In this document: in pieces, positions 8,191 through 16,735 of the stretch
Layout: every line of letters starts with the position of its first letter
Position numbering within the stretch: position 1 is the first letter of the stretch
Assembly: GCA_946479615.1 (NCBI GenBank)
Contig: CAMLGR010000075.1
Span: 1 to 22,594, forward strand
Direction: 5' to 3'
Origin: an uncultured Bacteroidota bacterium
Lineage (GTDB): Bacteria; Bacteroidota; Bacteroidia; Chitinophagales; Chitinophagaceae
DNA: 22,594 nucleotides
Position numbers and translations under genes: made by a program
Notes under the pieces: generated by a model
The model's database searches: none
What the model saw: the letters and a program-made list of their open reading frames with translations, nothing else
What the model was told of the DNA's origin: nothing

Positions 8191-8697
8191 ATGAAGAATA
8201 TTTCCCTCAAGTGGAAGTTATTTCTTGTGTTCTCGTACATACAGTTTGGGTTCTGGACTATACTTTTATGTACTTACATCTATAATGCTGCTACCACTGG
8301 AGTGGCATCCTCACTGCCTATCCTTTTAGCTCTTCTACCGCTGCTGGCCAATAGTTTTGTAAGTATTTATATCGCTAATCGCTATTTTCCTGCCAGCCTG
8401 GTTCCATCAAATACCATGACATTGATGAAAGCAATCCGCGTTTTTAGTATCCTTGCCTGGCTGTTTTTTTCTATCCTTAGTATTGTCGTTGCTCAAAGTA
8501 TATATTCCGGGGAAGGGAAACTGGAGAATATAAGAAGCCAGGTGTTCTTTATCTCCATATTGATCATATGCATTTTACATCTTTATACTTTCACCCTGCA
8601 ATTTTGGTTATTCCCAATGCTCCGGAGAAATCATGCGATGAATGTAGACCTGCTCATCGATTCTATCGGGAATGAAAATCAGTCGCCTGATCTTTAA
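8191..8697 (+). CDS. Four-helix membrane protein of unknown function
   Basis: This is a 168-residue protein whose ATG lies 2 bases after the aspS stop, so it is very probably translated from the same mRNA. It has four predicted membrane segments: about residues 8-30, 41-65, 84-110 and 115-140. The N-terminus is short and basic (MKNISLKWK) and the C-terminus is soluble and acidic. No family motif is recognised. The likely location is the inner membrane. The link to aspS may be only transcriptional. Confidence 0.75.
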   Translation: MKNISLKWKLFLVFSYIQFGFWTILLCTYIYNAATTGVASSLPILLALLPLLANSFVSIYIANRYFPASLVPSNTMTLMKAIRVFSILAWLFFSILSIVVAQSIYSGEGKLENIRSQVFFISILIICILHLYTFTLQFWLFPMLRRNHAMNVDLLIDSIGNENQSPDL

Positions 8698-8708
8698 ACA
8701 CAATTACC

Positions 8709-8963
8709 TTGACTACTATTTTTTCTCTCACCTGTATCATCGTCAACCTGGTTGCCGGTATTCTTTTCATTATTGGCGATAATAAAAAACAGGATGCAGC
8801 AGGCCGGCACCTGATGACTATGTATGGAATTATAGGTTTACTGCTGGGCGGATTGGGCTTTCTGTTATACTATTACAATCATCCTTACTGGTCACTGGTG
8901 ATTACCCTGGCTCCTGCTATTATCATTTGCGGAATTGCTATACGGATCATTAAAGAACGGTAG
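8709..8963 (+). CDS. Small three-helix membrane protein, TTG start
   Basis: This is an 84-residue, very hydrophobic protein with segments at about residues 3-22, 37-55 and 60-79, ending in a basic tail (RIIKER). The only start that keeps the first helix is TTG at 8709. An in-frame stop lies at 8688-8690, and the next ATG (8814) would remove the first helix. It begins 11 bases after the preceding membrane-protein stop, so it is likely cotranscribed with aspS. No family is recognised. Confidence 0.65.
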   Translation: MTTIFSLTCIIVNLVAGILFIIGDNKKQDAAGRHLMTMYGIIGLLLGGLGFLLYYYNHPYWSLVITLAPAIIICGIAIRIIKER

Positions 8964-8995
8964 ACTGATTAAAGGGCGCGGCATATACAAGCGCA

Positions 8996-9838
8996 TTATT
9001 TCCTCTGGAGATACAGATCGGTATGATCCTTCAATTGCACCAGGTCTGCTATCGCTGAAGCATCCAGCGCCACCGCCTGGTCAGCATCTTTTATACGGTG
9101 CACAGTGAAGCGCGCGAATAAATATTCGGTAAATGGGATAGTATCAGCATAAATAAAAGGACTGTACTCGAGGATTATTTTAATACCGGGATTCCGTTCG
9201 ATCGTTTGCTGCATTCCTTCGAAGATCAATGGCTCCACTCCTTCCACATCCATCTTTACAACATCTACTTTCGGAAGATTAAGCTGCTGCACCATTTCAT
9301 CCAGTGTCAGTGCCGATACTTTCTTTTTGGTTCCGCGTACCGGTCCACGATCTGTTCTGTTGATAATACTGCCATCTCCAAAATAATTATCGGGAACAGA
9401 TAATGTAACCTTGCCGCTTTTATTGGACAGCGCCGCTTCTATCACTTCAAAACGATGGGGATGAATGCTGGCTGTTGCCCTAAGCAACTGGCAGATGCGC
9501 GGGTTCGGTTCTACGGCGATCGTTTGGCCAGTGCCCGACAAAGCGGACATCAGTATAGAATAATAACCGAAGTTGGCGCCGATATCGATACATATATCGC
9601 CGGGTTTTATAATTCTTGCAAGGCATTGTGTGAGCCAGGTTTCCCAATAACCATCCATGATAAGATGCGGGCTCATACTGGCATCCCGGGTATCGATATA
9701 TATTTTATATTTAGTGAGTATGCGGCAAAGCGCAGTATTGTTTTCCAGGTAAGCGTAATGAGTATATTCCCGGCAGGCAGCTTCAAACTCAAAAGAAGTA
9801 AGGGAATTAATATCGCTGATATTTACTAGTTGCTGCAT
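8996..9838 (-). CDS. FkbM-family SAM-dependent methyltransferase
   Basis: This is a 280-residue protein from the ATG at 9838. The 9847 TTG start only adds three residues. The SAM-binding motif IDIGANFGYYSILMS (84-98) and the acidic residue in AVEPNPRICQLL are followed by VDVVKMDVEGVEPLIFEGM (191-209), the FkbM signature. FkbM enzymes O-methylate sugars or hydroxyls of glycans and natural products. It is the last gene of a minus-strand group with a glycosyltransferase and another methyltransferase, which suggests methylation of a surface saccharide. The 129-base gap upstream holds an imperfect G/C hairpin (about 9909-9942) but no clear promoter. The acceptor is unknown. Confidence 0.9.
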   Translation of the reverse strand: MQQLVNISDINSLTSFEFEAACREYTHYAYLENNTALCRILTKYKIYIDTRDASMSPHLIMDGYWETWLTQCLARIIKPGDICIDIGANFGYYSILMSALSGTGQTIAVEPNPRICQLLRATASIHPHRFEVIEAALSNKSGKVTLSVPDNYFGDGSIINRTDRGPVRGTKKKVSALTLDEMVQQLNLPKVDVVKMDVEGVEPLIFEGMQQTIERNPGIKIILEYSPFIYADTIPFTEYLFARFTVHRIKDADQAVALDASAIADLVQLKDHTDLYLQRK

Positions 9839-9967
9839 GAAGATCAATATTATTACTATTTCCTGGATTTACAGTCTTTATGAAACGCAAACAGGGGCTG
9901 GCCATTGGCAAGCAGGGATACCCTGGCTTCCTGCCAGTTACTTCCTTCTGGCCTTTTATCATATAGA

Positions 9968-10861
9968 TTACTTTTTTCCAAAACCAAAGAATCCCCTCCT
10001 CACTTTTCTTTTCCCTTTTCGGATGATCAGTCCGATCGATGTAACTACATATTCATCGAGTTGCAACCGGAGATGCACATCCTGTTTATAAGGAAAGGTA
10101 TCGACATGATAATCTTCCGGCAAGCCGCCGAGTGAATAATCCAGTTCTTCTACAAAATGGCCTTCCTCTCTCAGGAAATTCACGATAGCATCAATATCCT
10201 TTTTCCTGAAGATGACCGTGCTTTCATTATTATCCAGCGTAACATCATCGGAAGATATATTGAACTCCGTGGTATGAATGGCCCAGCCACCGGGGCGAAG
10301 TGTTTTTAATTGATTCTTTAAAAACGACATTCCTTTACGGATCGATCCCAAATGTTCAAAGGAACAACTGGACCAGTTAAAATCATATCCCGTAATGTCA
10401 TCCGGAATGTTGTTCATATCCACCGGCTGGTATTTTACATGGTGCCGGAACACATCTTCCGCACAGATCTTTCTTGTGTTCAATGAATCCATTCCAAAAC
10501 ATAACTGGTCGCCGTGTTCCCAGCCTAACACCTTCCCCCGTTCAGGATGAATATCGGTAGCCAGTATCTTACAACCATACTTGGCAAACACGGATGGCAA
10601 GGGTTCCGATCCTACCGCGAATACCAATCCTTTCTTATCTTCTTCTATACAACCTCTTTCCCATAACGCCTGCATGATATAGGCATACTCCCATTGCTTG
10701 CGGTGAAGCCGTGGTTTCTCATGTATCTCGGCACACCAGCGGTGATACCAGCCGGTTTGAAAATCCTTGGCCTTGCATAATTCGGATTTACGGCGACTGT
10801 TCTCAAATAATAATTTGGCATTCCACTGCCTGGGTTCTTCCAAAACAGAATAATTGTTCAT
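9968..10861 (-). CDS. Class I SAM-dependent methyltransferase-like protein
   Basis: This is a 297-residue protein. GLVFAVGSEPLPSVFAKYG followed by ILATDIHPE (about 78-107) is a modified motif I, with VGSEPLP where most class I enzymes have a glycine-rich E/DxGxGxG. The acidic SAM-ribose ligand is probably Asp103. Motifs IV and V appear as YDFNWSSCSFEHLG and LKTLRPGGWAIHTTEF. The N-terminal 70 residues (with WYHRWCAEIHEKPRLHRKQWEYAY) are helical and conserved-looking, perhaps the acceptor site. The C-terminus is basic (RKGKRKVRRGFFGFGKK). The start lies 9 bases after the glycosyltransferase stop, so they form an operon. It probably modifies a saccharide or a related metabolite, and the substrate is not known. 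Confidence 0.82.
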   Translation of the reverse strand: MNNYSVLEEPRQWNAKLLFENSRRKSELCKAKDFQTGWYHRWCAEIHEKPRLHRKQWEYAYIMQALWERGCIEEDKKGLVFAVGSEPLPSVFAKYGCKILATDIHPERGKVLGWEHGDQLCFGMDSLNTRKICAEDVFRHHVKYQPVDMNNIPDDITGYDFNWSSCSFEHLGSIRKGMSFLKNQLKTLRPGGWAIHTTEFNISSDDVTLDNNESTVIFRKKDIDAIVNFLREEGHFVEELDYSLGGLPEDYHVDTFPYKQDVHLRLQLDEYVVTSIGLIIRKGKRKVRRGFFGFGKK

Positions 10862-10870
10862 ACTGGCTGA

Positions 10871-11938
10871 TTAAAAAAGTGATTGATACACTTCGATATA
10901 ACGGGCAGCGCTTTTCTCCCAGTTAAACTCCTCTCCTCTTTTCCTGATCTTTTCTGACATCCCATTCATACCATATCGTTGCATACCATCACTGAATACT
11001 TTGTTCATGTGCGATTCATCGAATGAAGAAAAATAAAAAGCTGCATCGCCACCGATCTCCGGCAAGGCGGTTTTGTTGGAAAGAAAAACAGGCTTACCAA
11101 AAGTCATGGCTTCTATAACCGGGAATCCAAATCCTTCTGCAATCGAAGGATGAACAAAGGCCAGGCAATGATTGAGATACCATGATTTCTCTGATTCACT
11201 GACGGGCCCTAATAATTTAAACCTGTCGGCTATCCCATCTGCCTTTGCTTTCTGCTCCATGCCTTTGATATATTCGGCATCATCGAGACGGCCGGCGATC
11301 AATAATTCAAGATTTTCATTGGCCTTTAGCAAGGACAATATCACTTCATAATTTTTTTTCCGGTTGACATAACTCATCCCAAAAAGAAACGGGCGTTTTG
11401 GCCGGTAGGAAGAAGCTACTAATGCAGGAGCGTACAACTCATTTTTCCCATTATGAATAACATGAAGAGATTTATCATATACATCACAATGACTTAATAC
11501 ATCATTCTTCGTAAAATCGGAGATACAGACGATCGCATCACTCTGATCGATCAATGATTGCGTATGTGCAATGTTTTTCTTTTGTTCTTCCCTGGATATT
11601 CCTTCGTGTAATGAGTTCAGGTCATGGATTGTGAGAAGGATCTTTATATCCTTATTCTTTTTTTTATCAGGTAAAATACGCCCCGATTGAAAAGGCGCAT
11701 GCCATATCCTGCATTTTTTCAGGAAAGGCTTCCAGAACCTGTGGTGCTTTTTTTCTACAATAACACTGCCGGGATCAGCAAATACAGTTGATTCAGCGGG
11801 AGGAACATAAAATTTTACTTTTTCATAACCTTTTTCCCCGGCTAATCTCTGCATATGATTACCAAGATTCAGACAATAATGGTACAAGCCTGAATTTCTG
11901 AAGCGCATCAGGTCACAATCGAGAATGATCTCATTCAT
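10871..11938 (-). CDS. GT-B glycosyltransferase, group 1 (GT4-like), paralogue A
   Basis: This is a 355-residue protein. The C-terminal donor-binding domain has SIAEGFGFPVIEAMTFGKPVFLSNKTALPEIGG, the E-x7-E motif of GT4-type retaining enzymes. The N-terminal acceptor domain shows NSGLYHYCLNLG, ILLTIHDLNSLHE and DAIVCISDFTKNDVL. It transfers a sugar from an activated nucleotide donor to a lipid-linked or glycan acceptor at the inner face of the membrane. It heads a minus-strand group with two methyltransferases and is divergent from a close paralogue (12217-13278). No signal peptide or membrane helix is seen. The donor and acceptor are unknown. Confidence 0.93.
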   Translation of the reverse strand: MNEIILDCDLMRFRNSGLYHYCLNLGNHMQRLAGEKGYEKVKFYVPPAESTVFADPGSVIVEKKHHRFWKPFLKKCRIWHAPFQSGRILPDKKKNKDIKILLTIHDLNSLHEGISREEQKKNIAHTQSLIDQSDAIVCISDFTKNDVLSHCDVYDKSLHVIHNGKNELYAPALVASSYRPKRPFLFGMSYVNRKKNYEVILSLLKANENLELLIAGRLDDAEYIKGMEQKAKADGIADRFKLLGPVSESEKSWYLNHCLAFVHPSIAEGFGFPVIEAMTFGKPVFLSNKTALPEIGGDAAFYFSSFDESHMNKVFSDGMQRYGMNGMSEKIRKRGEEFNWEKSAARYIEVYQSLF

Positions 11939-12092
11939 TTATAATTCATTTGATCAATTCACAAATAAGCCTACTCAACATAATTCTTGCCATTTTTTCA
12001 AAAATCAGGAATTGAAATGAAAAAAAATCTTCTTTTCATTTTTTCTACTTGAAATTATTTTTTGTGCAACGATCCCAAAAATATGGTTGTCA

Positions 12093-12128
12093 CGAAAAAT
12101 ACCAGGATCGTAACCCGAAAAATACAGG
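12093..12128. repeat. Imperfect direct repeat in the divergent glycosyltransferase gap
   Basis: CGAAAAATACCAGG at 12093-12106 recurs as CGAAAAATACAGG at 12116-12128, a 23-base spacing equal to about two helical turns. It lies about 90 bases upstream of paralogue B, in the 278-base gap 11939-12216. The rest of the gap is AT-rich with a short ATGAAAA/TTTTCAT inverted repeat near 12017-12039. It could bind a regulator, but no exact promoter was found to place it. Confidence 0.4.
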
Positions 12129-12216
12129 TACGACTTTTGTGTTGGTTAAGGCGCCTGCCATACTCATCCCCTGACTATTGCTTTTTTATTAATCGATCAT
12201 TCATTAATTAAAAATT

Positions 12217-13278
12217 ATGATGAACCGGGTTGTATTCGACTGCGAGCGGATGAAACATGACAATACAGGACTGTCACACTATTGTCTGAATCTTGGACAT
12301 CACTTGCAAAAACACGCAGATTCCTCCTTCGAAGATATTTCATACTATACTCCTCCTGCTGCAATAAATATATTCGGTGATACAAGTAATTACTTACAGT
12401 ACGATTCATTACAGAAATTTTACATGCCTTCTCTTAAGAAATTCGATATCTGGCACTGTAACTTTCAATTATCCCGCTATGTGCCGCAACGAAACCGGAA
12501 GATCAAAGTGGTATTGACCATACATGATCTTAATTTTCTTCACGAGAAATTACCTGAATCAAAAAAAATAAAATACCTGCGCCGCCTGCAAAAGAATATC
12601 GATCGCAGTGATGCTATTGTATGCATTTCCGATTTCTGCCGCAGGGATGTACTGGAATACTGCGATACCGGCAATAAACCTGTCCATGTAATTTATAATG
12701 GCACCAATACATTAAAACGCCCCGATCTTCATACACATTCCTATAAACCAGAAAAACCCTTTCTTTTTTCGTTGGGTGTCATGTGCCGCAAAAAGAATTT
12801 TCATGTGTTGCTTCCTTTATTACAACAGCACCACGAAATGGAATTGCTGATCGCCGGAAGATTGGAAGAACCCGAATACCTTCATTTCATCAATCAATCC
12901 GCCAGGAAAATGCGCGTTGAAAAGAATGTACGCGTACTCGGATTAATATCCGAACCAGAAAAATCATGGTATTACCAGAATTGTTATGCTTTTGCACTTC
13001 CTTCTATTGCCGAAGGATTTGGGTTACCGGTGGCAGAAGCGATGTCTGCAGGTAAACCTGTCTTCTTATCCAACCGGACTGCTTTGCCAGAGATTGGAAG
13101 CACTGCTGCTTTTTACTTCAGGAATTTTAATGCCACGCACATGCAGGAAGTGTTTGAAGATGGAATGGAAAGATACGAGAGCCAGCATATGGAACCGATG
13201 ATACGGGAAAGAAGCGCCAGCTTTTGCTGGGATAAAGCCGCTAAAAAATACCTGGATGTATATCGTTCATTATATTAA
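12217..13278 (+). CDS. GT-B glycosyltransferase, group 1 (GT4-like), paralogue B
   Basis: This is a 353-residue protein, colinear with paralogue A (10871-11938) and alike at about half of positions by eye. Shared blocks include TGLSHYCLNLGHHL, VVLTIHDLNFLHE, DAIVCISDFCRRDVL, MELLIAGRLEEPEY and SIAEGFGLPVAEAMSAGKPVFLSN with TALPEIG. The E-x7-E donor motif is intact. Differences concentrate in about residues 35-85, where acceptor specificity is normally set, so the two probably act on different acceptors in one pathway. ATG codons at 12217 and 12220 are both possible starts. The ABC exporter follows 18 bases after the stop, probably on the same transcript. Confidence 0.93.
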   Translation: MMNRVVFDCERMKHDNTGLSHYCLNLGHHLQKHADSSFEDISYYTPPAAINIFGDTSNYLQYDSLQKFYMPSLKKFDIWHCNFQLSRYVPQRNRKIKVVLTIHDLNFLHEKLPESKKIKYLRRLQKNIDRSDAIVCISDFCRRDVLEYCDTGNKPVHVIYNGTNTLKRPDLHTHSYKPEKPFLFSLGVMCRKKNFHVLLPLLQQHHEMELLIAGRLEEPEYLHFINQSARKMRVEKNVRVLGLISEPEKSWYYQNCYAFALPSIAEGFGLPVAEAMSAGKPVFLSNRTALPEIGSTAAFYFRNFNATHMQEVFEDGMERYESQHMEPMIRERSASFCWDKAAKKYLDVYRSLY

Positions 13279-13296
13279 ATAAATAATTTCCGCCTG

Positions 13297-15132
13297 ATGA
13301 AGATCTATCGTCGACTGCTGGCTTATGCCAAACCGTTCCATAAATTTGTTGTACCGTTCTTTATTTTTACATTGATCGGTGTGTTCTTTAGCGTGTTCCA
13401 GTTTGCGCTGATCATTCCCCTGCTTAATTTTCTTTTCGATCCCGGCAGTGTGGCGGAAACCCAGAAATATGCTTCATCACCTCATTTCTCTTTTTCAGCC
13501 GGCTTCTTCAAAGATTTCTTTTATTACCAGGTATACCAGTTCAAAGTGCGCAACCCTGTGTATGCACTATATTTCATTGCCAGCCTGATCGTGACGGCTG
13601 TGATCATGACGAATATATTCCGCTACCTCGCGCAACGTTGTCTGATCAGTGCCAGGACCTTACTGGTTAAAAGATTACGCGAAGCATTGTTTGAAAAGAT
13701 CAACCGGTTACATCTGGGATTTTTTACCAAAGAACATAAAGGCGATCTCGTATCGAGATTGAATTCAGATGTATATGCCATTGAAGGCGTAGCCTCCAAT
13801 TCACTGGAAGTTATTTTCAGGGAACCTTATTTACTGATCGGTTATTTTGTGGCCCTGTTTGCCATCTCTGCGAAACTGACATTATTTACTTTATTGATCA
13901 TCCCGCTTTCCGCTATCGGCATAGCGGCGGTCACCAAACGATTGCGCAAGGAAGCCAAAGATGTGCAGGCATCCATCGGGCGTTTGCTGACATTGATCGA
14001 TGAAACATTATTAGGCATGCGGATCATCCGCGCTTTTAACGCCACTCCTTTTGTATTAAAAAGATTCAGCCAGGAAAATGATTTCTATCGCAAAGCCAGC
14101 CTGATCGGTTTTAAGAAAAGAGAACTGGCTCCTGCATTCTCAGAAGCAGCCGGCGTATTCGTCGTCGCCTGCATACTTATTTACGGGGGCAGCCTGGTAT
14201 TGCATCACCAGGGAGGTTTGCAGGCGAGTTCATTCATCGCATTCATTGCCATCTTTTCCCAAGTGATCAGGCCGGCTAAAGCAATTGTGGTAGCCCTGAC
14301 GAATATCCAGCAGGGACGTGCCGCCGGTGAAAGAATCATCGAGATACTCGACAAACCTGTAGAGATAGAAGATAAACCCGATGCAGTGCCCTTGCAATCA
14401 TTCGAAGAAGAAATCGAATTGCGCAATGTTTCTTTTAAATACTCCGAAAAACCTGTATTGGAAAATATAAACCTTGTGATCAAAAAAGGAAAGACTATTG
14501 CACTGGTAGGCCCTTCCGGTGTGGGCAAATCCACGATTGCTGATCTGATCCCGCGTTTTTATGAAGCAACAACCGGGCAGGTATTAGTGGATGGTAAAGA
14601 TGTAAAGGATTATACGATGGAATCATTGCGTAGTCACATGAGTTTTGTAACACAGGAGATCATTCTTTTTAATGATACCGTATTCAATAATATTGCGCTG
14701 GGCCGCCCCGATGCCACGGAAGAAGAAGTCATGGAAGCAGCCCGCATCGCCAATGCACATGAATTTATCATGCATACCGAAAATGGATACCAGACGGTCA
14801 TTGGCGACAGGGGTATCCGTTTATCCGGTGGTCAACGCCAACGATTAAGTATTGCCAGAGCGGTATTTAAAAATCCTTCGATCCTTATTCTTGACGAAGC
14901 CACTTCTGCATTGGATACCGAATCCGAAAAATCGGTACAGGATGCACTTAACAAACTGATGCAGGGAAGAACAACCCTGGTCATTGCTCACCGGTTGAGC
15001 ACGATCAAAGAAGCCGATGAAATAATAGTATTGCAGGACGGCCGCATAGCAGAACAAGGCAGTCATTATGAATTAATTGAAATTGAGGAAAGTATTTACC
15101 GGAGACTTACTTTATTGCAGCGGATAGCATAA
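13297..15132 (+). CDS. ABC exporter, MsbA/multidrug type (fused membrane and ATPase domains)
   Basis: This is a 611-residue half-transporter expected to act as a homodimer in the inner membrane. The N-terminal half has six predicted helices (about 20-45, 90-112, 170-215 and 275-305). An unusually long loop follows the first helix (about residues 50-80, with SSPHFSFSAGFFKDFFYY). The ATPase domain has Walker A GPSGVGKST (405-413), the LSGGQ signature (509-513), Walker B ILILDE (529-534) and the switch His at 565 in IAHRLST, all intact. Relatives flip lipid A, lipid-linked sugars or drugs. Its place just after a glycosyltransferase suggests export of a glycolipid, but a general MsbA role is equally possible. 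The gene is followed by a palindrome between two convergent genes. Confidence 0.93.
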   Translation: MKIYRRLLAYAKPFHKFVVPFFIFTLIGVFFSVFQFALIIPLLNFLFDPGSVAETQKYASSPHFSFSAGFFKDFFYYQVYQFKVRNPVYALYFIASLIVTAVIMTNIFRYLAQRCLISARTLLVKRLREALFEKINRLHLGFFTKEHKGDLVSRLNSDVYAIEGVASNSLEVIFREPYLLIGYFVALFAISAKLTLFTLLIIPLSAIGIAAVTKRLRKEAKDVQASIGRLLTLIDETLLGMRIIRAFNATPFVLKRFSQENDFYRKASLIGFKKRELAPAFSEAAGVFVVACILIYGGSLVLHHQGGLQASSFIAFIAIFSQVIRPAKAIVVALTNIQQGRAAGERIIEILDKPVEIEDKPDAVPLQSFEEEIELRNVSFKYSEKPVLENINLVIKKGKTIALVGPSGVGKSTIADLIPRFYEATTGQVLVDGKDVKDYTMESLRSHMSFVTQEIILFNDTVFNNIALGRPDATEEEVMEAARIANAHEFIMHTENGYQTVIGDRGIRLSGGQRQRLSIARAVFKNPSILILDEATSALDTESEKSVQDALNKLMQGRTTLVIAHRLSTIKEADEIIVLQDGRIAEQGSHYELIEIEESIYRRLTLLQRIA

Positions 15133-15145
15133 AATATGTACCTGA

Positions 15146-15263
15146 TAATTCTATGTGAAACCTATGTGCCTATGTGGTAAAGACTACGCAATACTGTTAT
15201 AGTTCTATGACTGGCTGACGTGGATTCACCACATAGGCACATAGGAACATAGGTTTCACATAG
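15146..15263. repeat. Convergent-gene palindrome with tandem CCTATGTG units
   Basis: The left arm 15151-15178 and the right arm 15228-15263 are reverse complements, except that the right arm has one extra 8-base unit: three copies of a CCTATGTG-like unit against two. The stem spans the whole gap between the convergent ABC exporter and protease genes, with a loop of about 50 bases. It is probably a bidirectional 3'-end or terminator structure. Confidence 0.8.
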
Positions 15264-15264
15264 A

Positions 15265-16653
15265 TTAATTCCGGCCCCGCTGCCAGCGGAAGAAAACAAA
15301 TATTCCTGTTATTATCAGCAGGAACGCAACAACCCTGAATATGGATTTTTGAAGAAAGGATTCTTTATCCTCGCCCGCAGCAATTCTTTTATCGCAGGTA
15401 TCAAGATAATATTGCAGTTGCGGATAATTCTTACTTAATTTTTTTACCGATTTGAATTTAGCCAATGCCTTAAAATAATACCCCTGGTAAAACAAAGAAA
15501 GTCCCTGTTGCCAGGCCATTGATGACAAACTCATATGTGGCTTCACACGGGCCGAATCCAGGTATTCGCTCACAACAGAAAGCGGGATCGCGAAATTATA
15601 TCCGTTGGCAAGAATGCCGGTGTTCTGTTCGAGCGTACCAAATGTCGCGAGGCCAATCACTTCTCCTTTTCCATTGCATACCGGGCTGCCGCTGCTTCCA
15701 TGCGATATCACTGCATCCATCTGTATCACCGGCCATCCATTGATCGATCGCTTGATAGCACTGATAATACCAGCTGTCAATGTCGGCTCAATAGTGGTCT
15801 CGCGATCAAGAAAAGCATTTGAGGTAACCGGTTCAGGATAACCATACACCAGCACCTGCCCGCCGATGCGTGGAATAGAATCTTCACTGAGCTTTAAGGA
15901 AGGCAATTCCTTCAGGCTATCGGCTTTTAAGATCGCCACATCTTTTCCCGGCATCGGTTTTCCTTTGATGATCAAACGCGCCGGCACTCTTCTTACCCCG
16001 GATGTATTATCACTCATTGTTGTACGGAACTGGATATAGATCTCTCTTTTAAGATCAAAAAGTATCATGGAAGATACCTGTGCATAGATAACAGAATAGG
16101 CATTGTATAAAAGTGTGCGCTGCTCATCATTCAATGTCATGGCCCAGGAAGATTGAAGCGAACGCAGGTTGGCATCGATCACTTCCTGGAAAGTGGAAAG
16201 AATAAATTTCTGGCGGATGAATGCACTGTCCCTGTCTACGATATGGCAATTGGTGAAAATATATCCATCACCGGAAATAAAGAAACCGGTACCAGCGGAT
16301 AGAATACGATGTTGCTGGCGGTAATAATTGGAAGTCGCATCGAGGTAACGGATCGGGTTATTGTATAATGCTTTTACAACGATATCCAGTTTGTCTTCTG
16401 CCGTCAATAAAGTACTGGTGGTATCCAGCTTTTTTACTGAATCAACCAGTTGGTGAAACCGGCGCTCATTCATCTCTACCTTATTAACATATACCGTGGC
16501 TGAAAAGACGGTTTGCACCATTACAATACCCGGCGAGTTGGCAGCATAATTCTGTTCGGCAGAAATTTCCTGCGCCCCGGCTTCCTGCATCAGCAACAGG
16601 GAAATACAGGTATAAAAAAATGGTATTGATATTCTTCGTATACGATCTGCCAT
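15265..16653 (-). CDS. Membrane-anchored trypsin-like (S1) serine protease
   Basis: This is a 462-residue protein. It has a signal peptide at about 1-27 (hydrophobic 9-21, AGA then cleavage). The catalytic triad reads as His137 in FTNCHIVD, Asp238 in GKDVAILK and Ser321 in SHGSSGSPVCNGKGEV. FTNCHIV replaces the usual TAAHVV, and GSSGSP the usual GNSGGP. A helical insertion (about 145-225) separates His from Asp. After the protease domain a short helical repeat-like stretch (about 380-425, with GYYFKALAKFKSVKKLSKNYPQ) resembles a TPR unit. A C-terminal membrane helix (440-456) is followed by a basic tail (RWQRGRN). Signal peptide and final helix together place the protease in the periplasm, tethered to the inner membrane. 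It is DegP/DegS-like in idea but has no PDZ domain. Substrates are unknown. Confidence 0.9.
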   Translation of the reverse strand: MADRIRRISIPFFYTCISLLLMQEAGAQEISAEQNYAANSPGIVMVQTVFSATVYVNKVEMNERRFHQLVDSVKKLDTTSTLLTAEDKLDIVVKALYNNPIRYLDATSNYYRQQHRILSAGTGFFISGDGYIFTNCHIVDRDSAFIRQKFILSTFQEVIDANLRSLQSSWAMTLNDEQRTLLYNAYSVIYAQVSSMILFDLKREIYIQFRTTMSDNTSGVRRVPARLIIKGKPMPGKDVAILKADSLKELPSLKLSEDSIPRIGGQVLVYGYPEPVTSNAFLDRETTIEPTLTAGIISAIKRSINGWPVIQMDAVISHGSSGSPVCNGKGEVIGLATFGTLEQNTGILANGYNFAIPLSVVSEYLDSARVKPHMSLSSMAWQQGLSLFYQGYYFKALAKFKSVKKLSKNYPQLQYYLDTCDKRIAAGEDKESFLQKSIFRVVAFLLIITGIFVFFRWQRGRN

Positions 16654-16735
16654 GCTAATATTCTGAATTCAAAATACTAAAACATGGTTCAAAATCCTAT
16701 TTTGATTTAATTTAGTAAATTGAATAACATCCTGA

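Noticed and set aside
9909..9942. Terminator of the class I methyltransferase gene
   Set aside because: The stem is imperfect and has no T-run on the minus strand, so it was not listed as a feature.
9837..10091. Plus-strand frame beginning MKINIITISW, like a glycosyltransferase 2 start
   Set aside because: The resemblance ends after about ten residues, no GT2 motif follows, and the frame runs into the coding strand of the methyltransferase.
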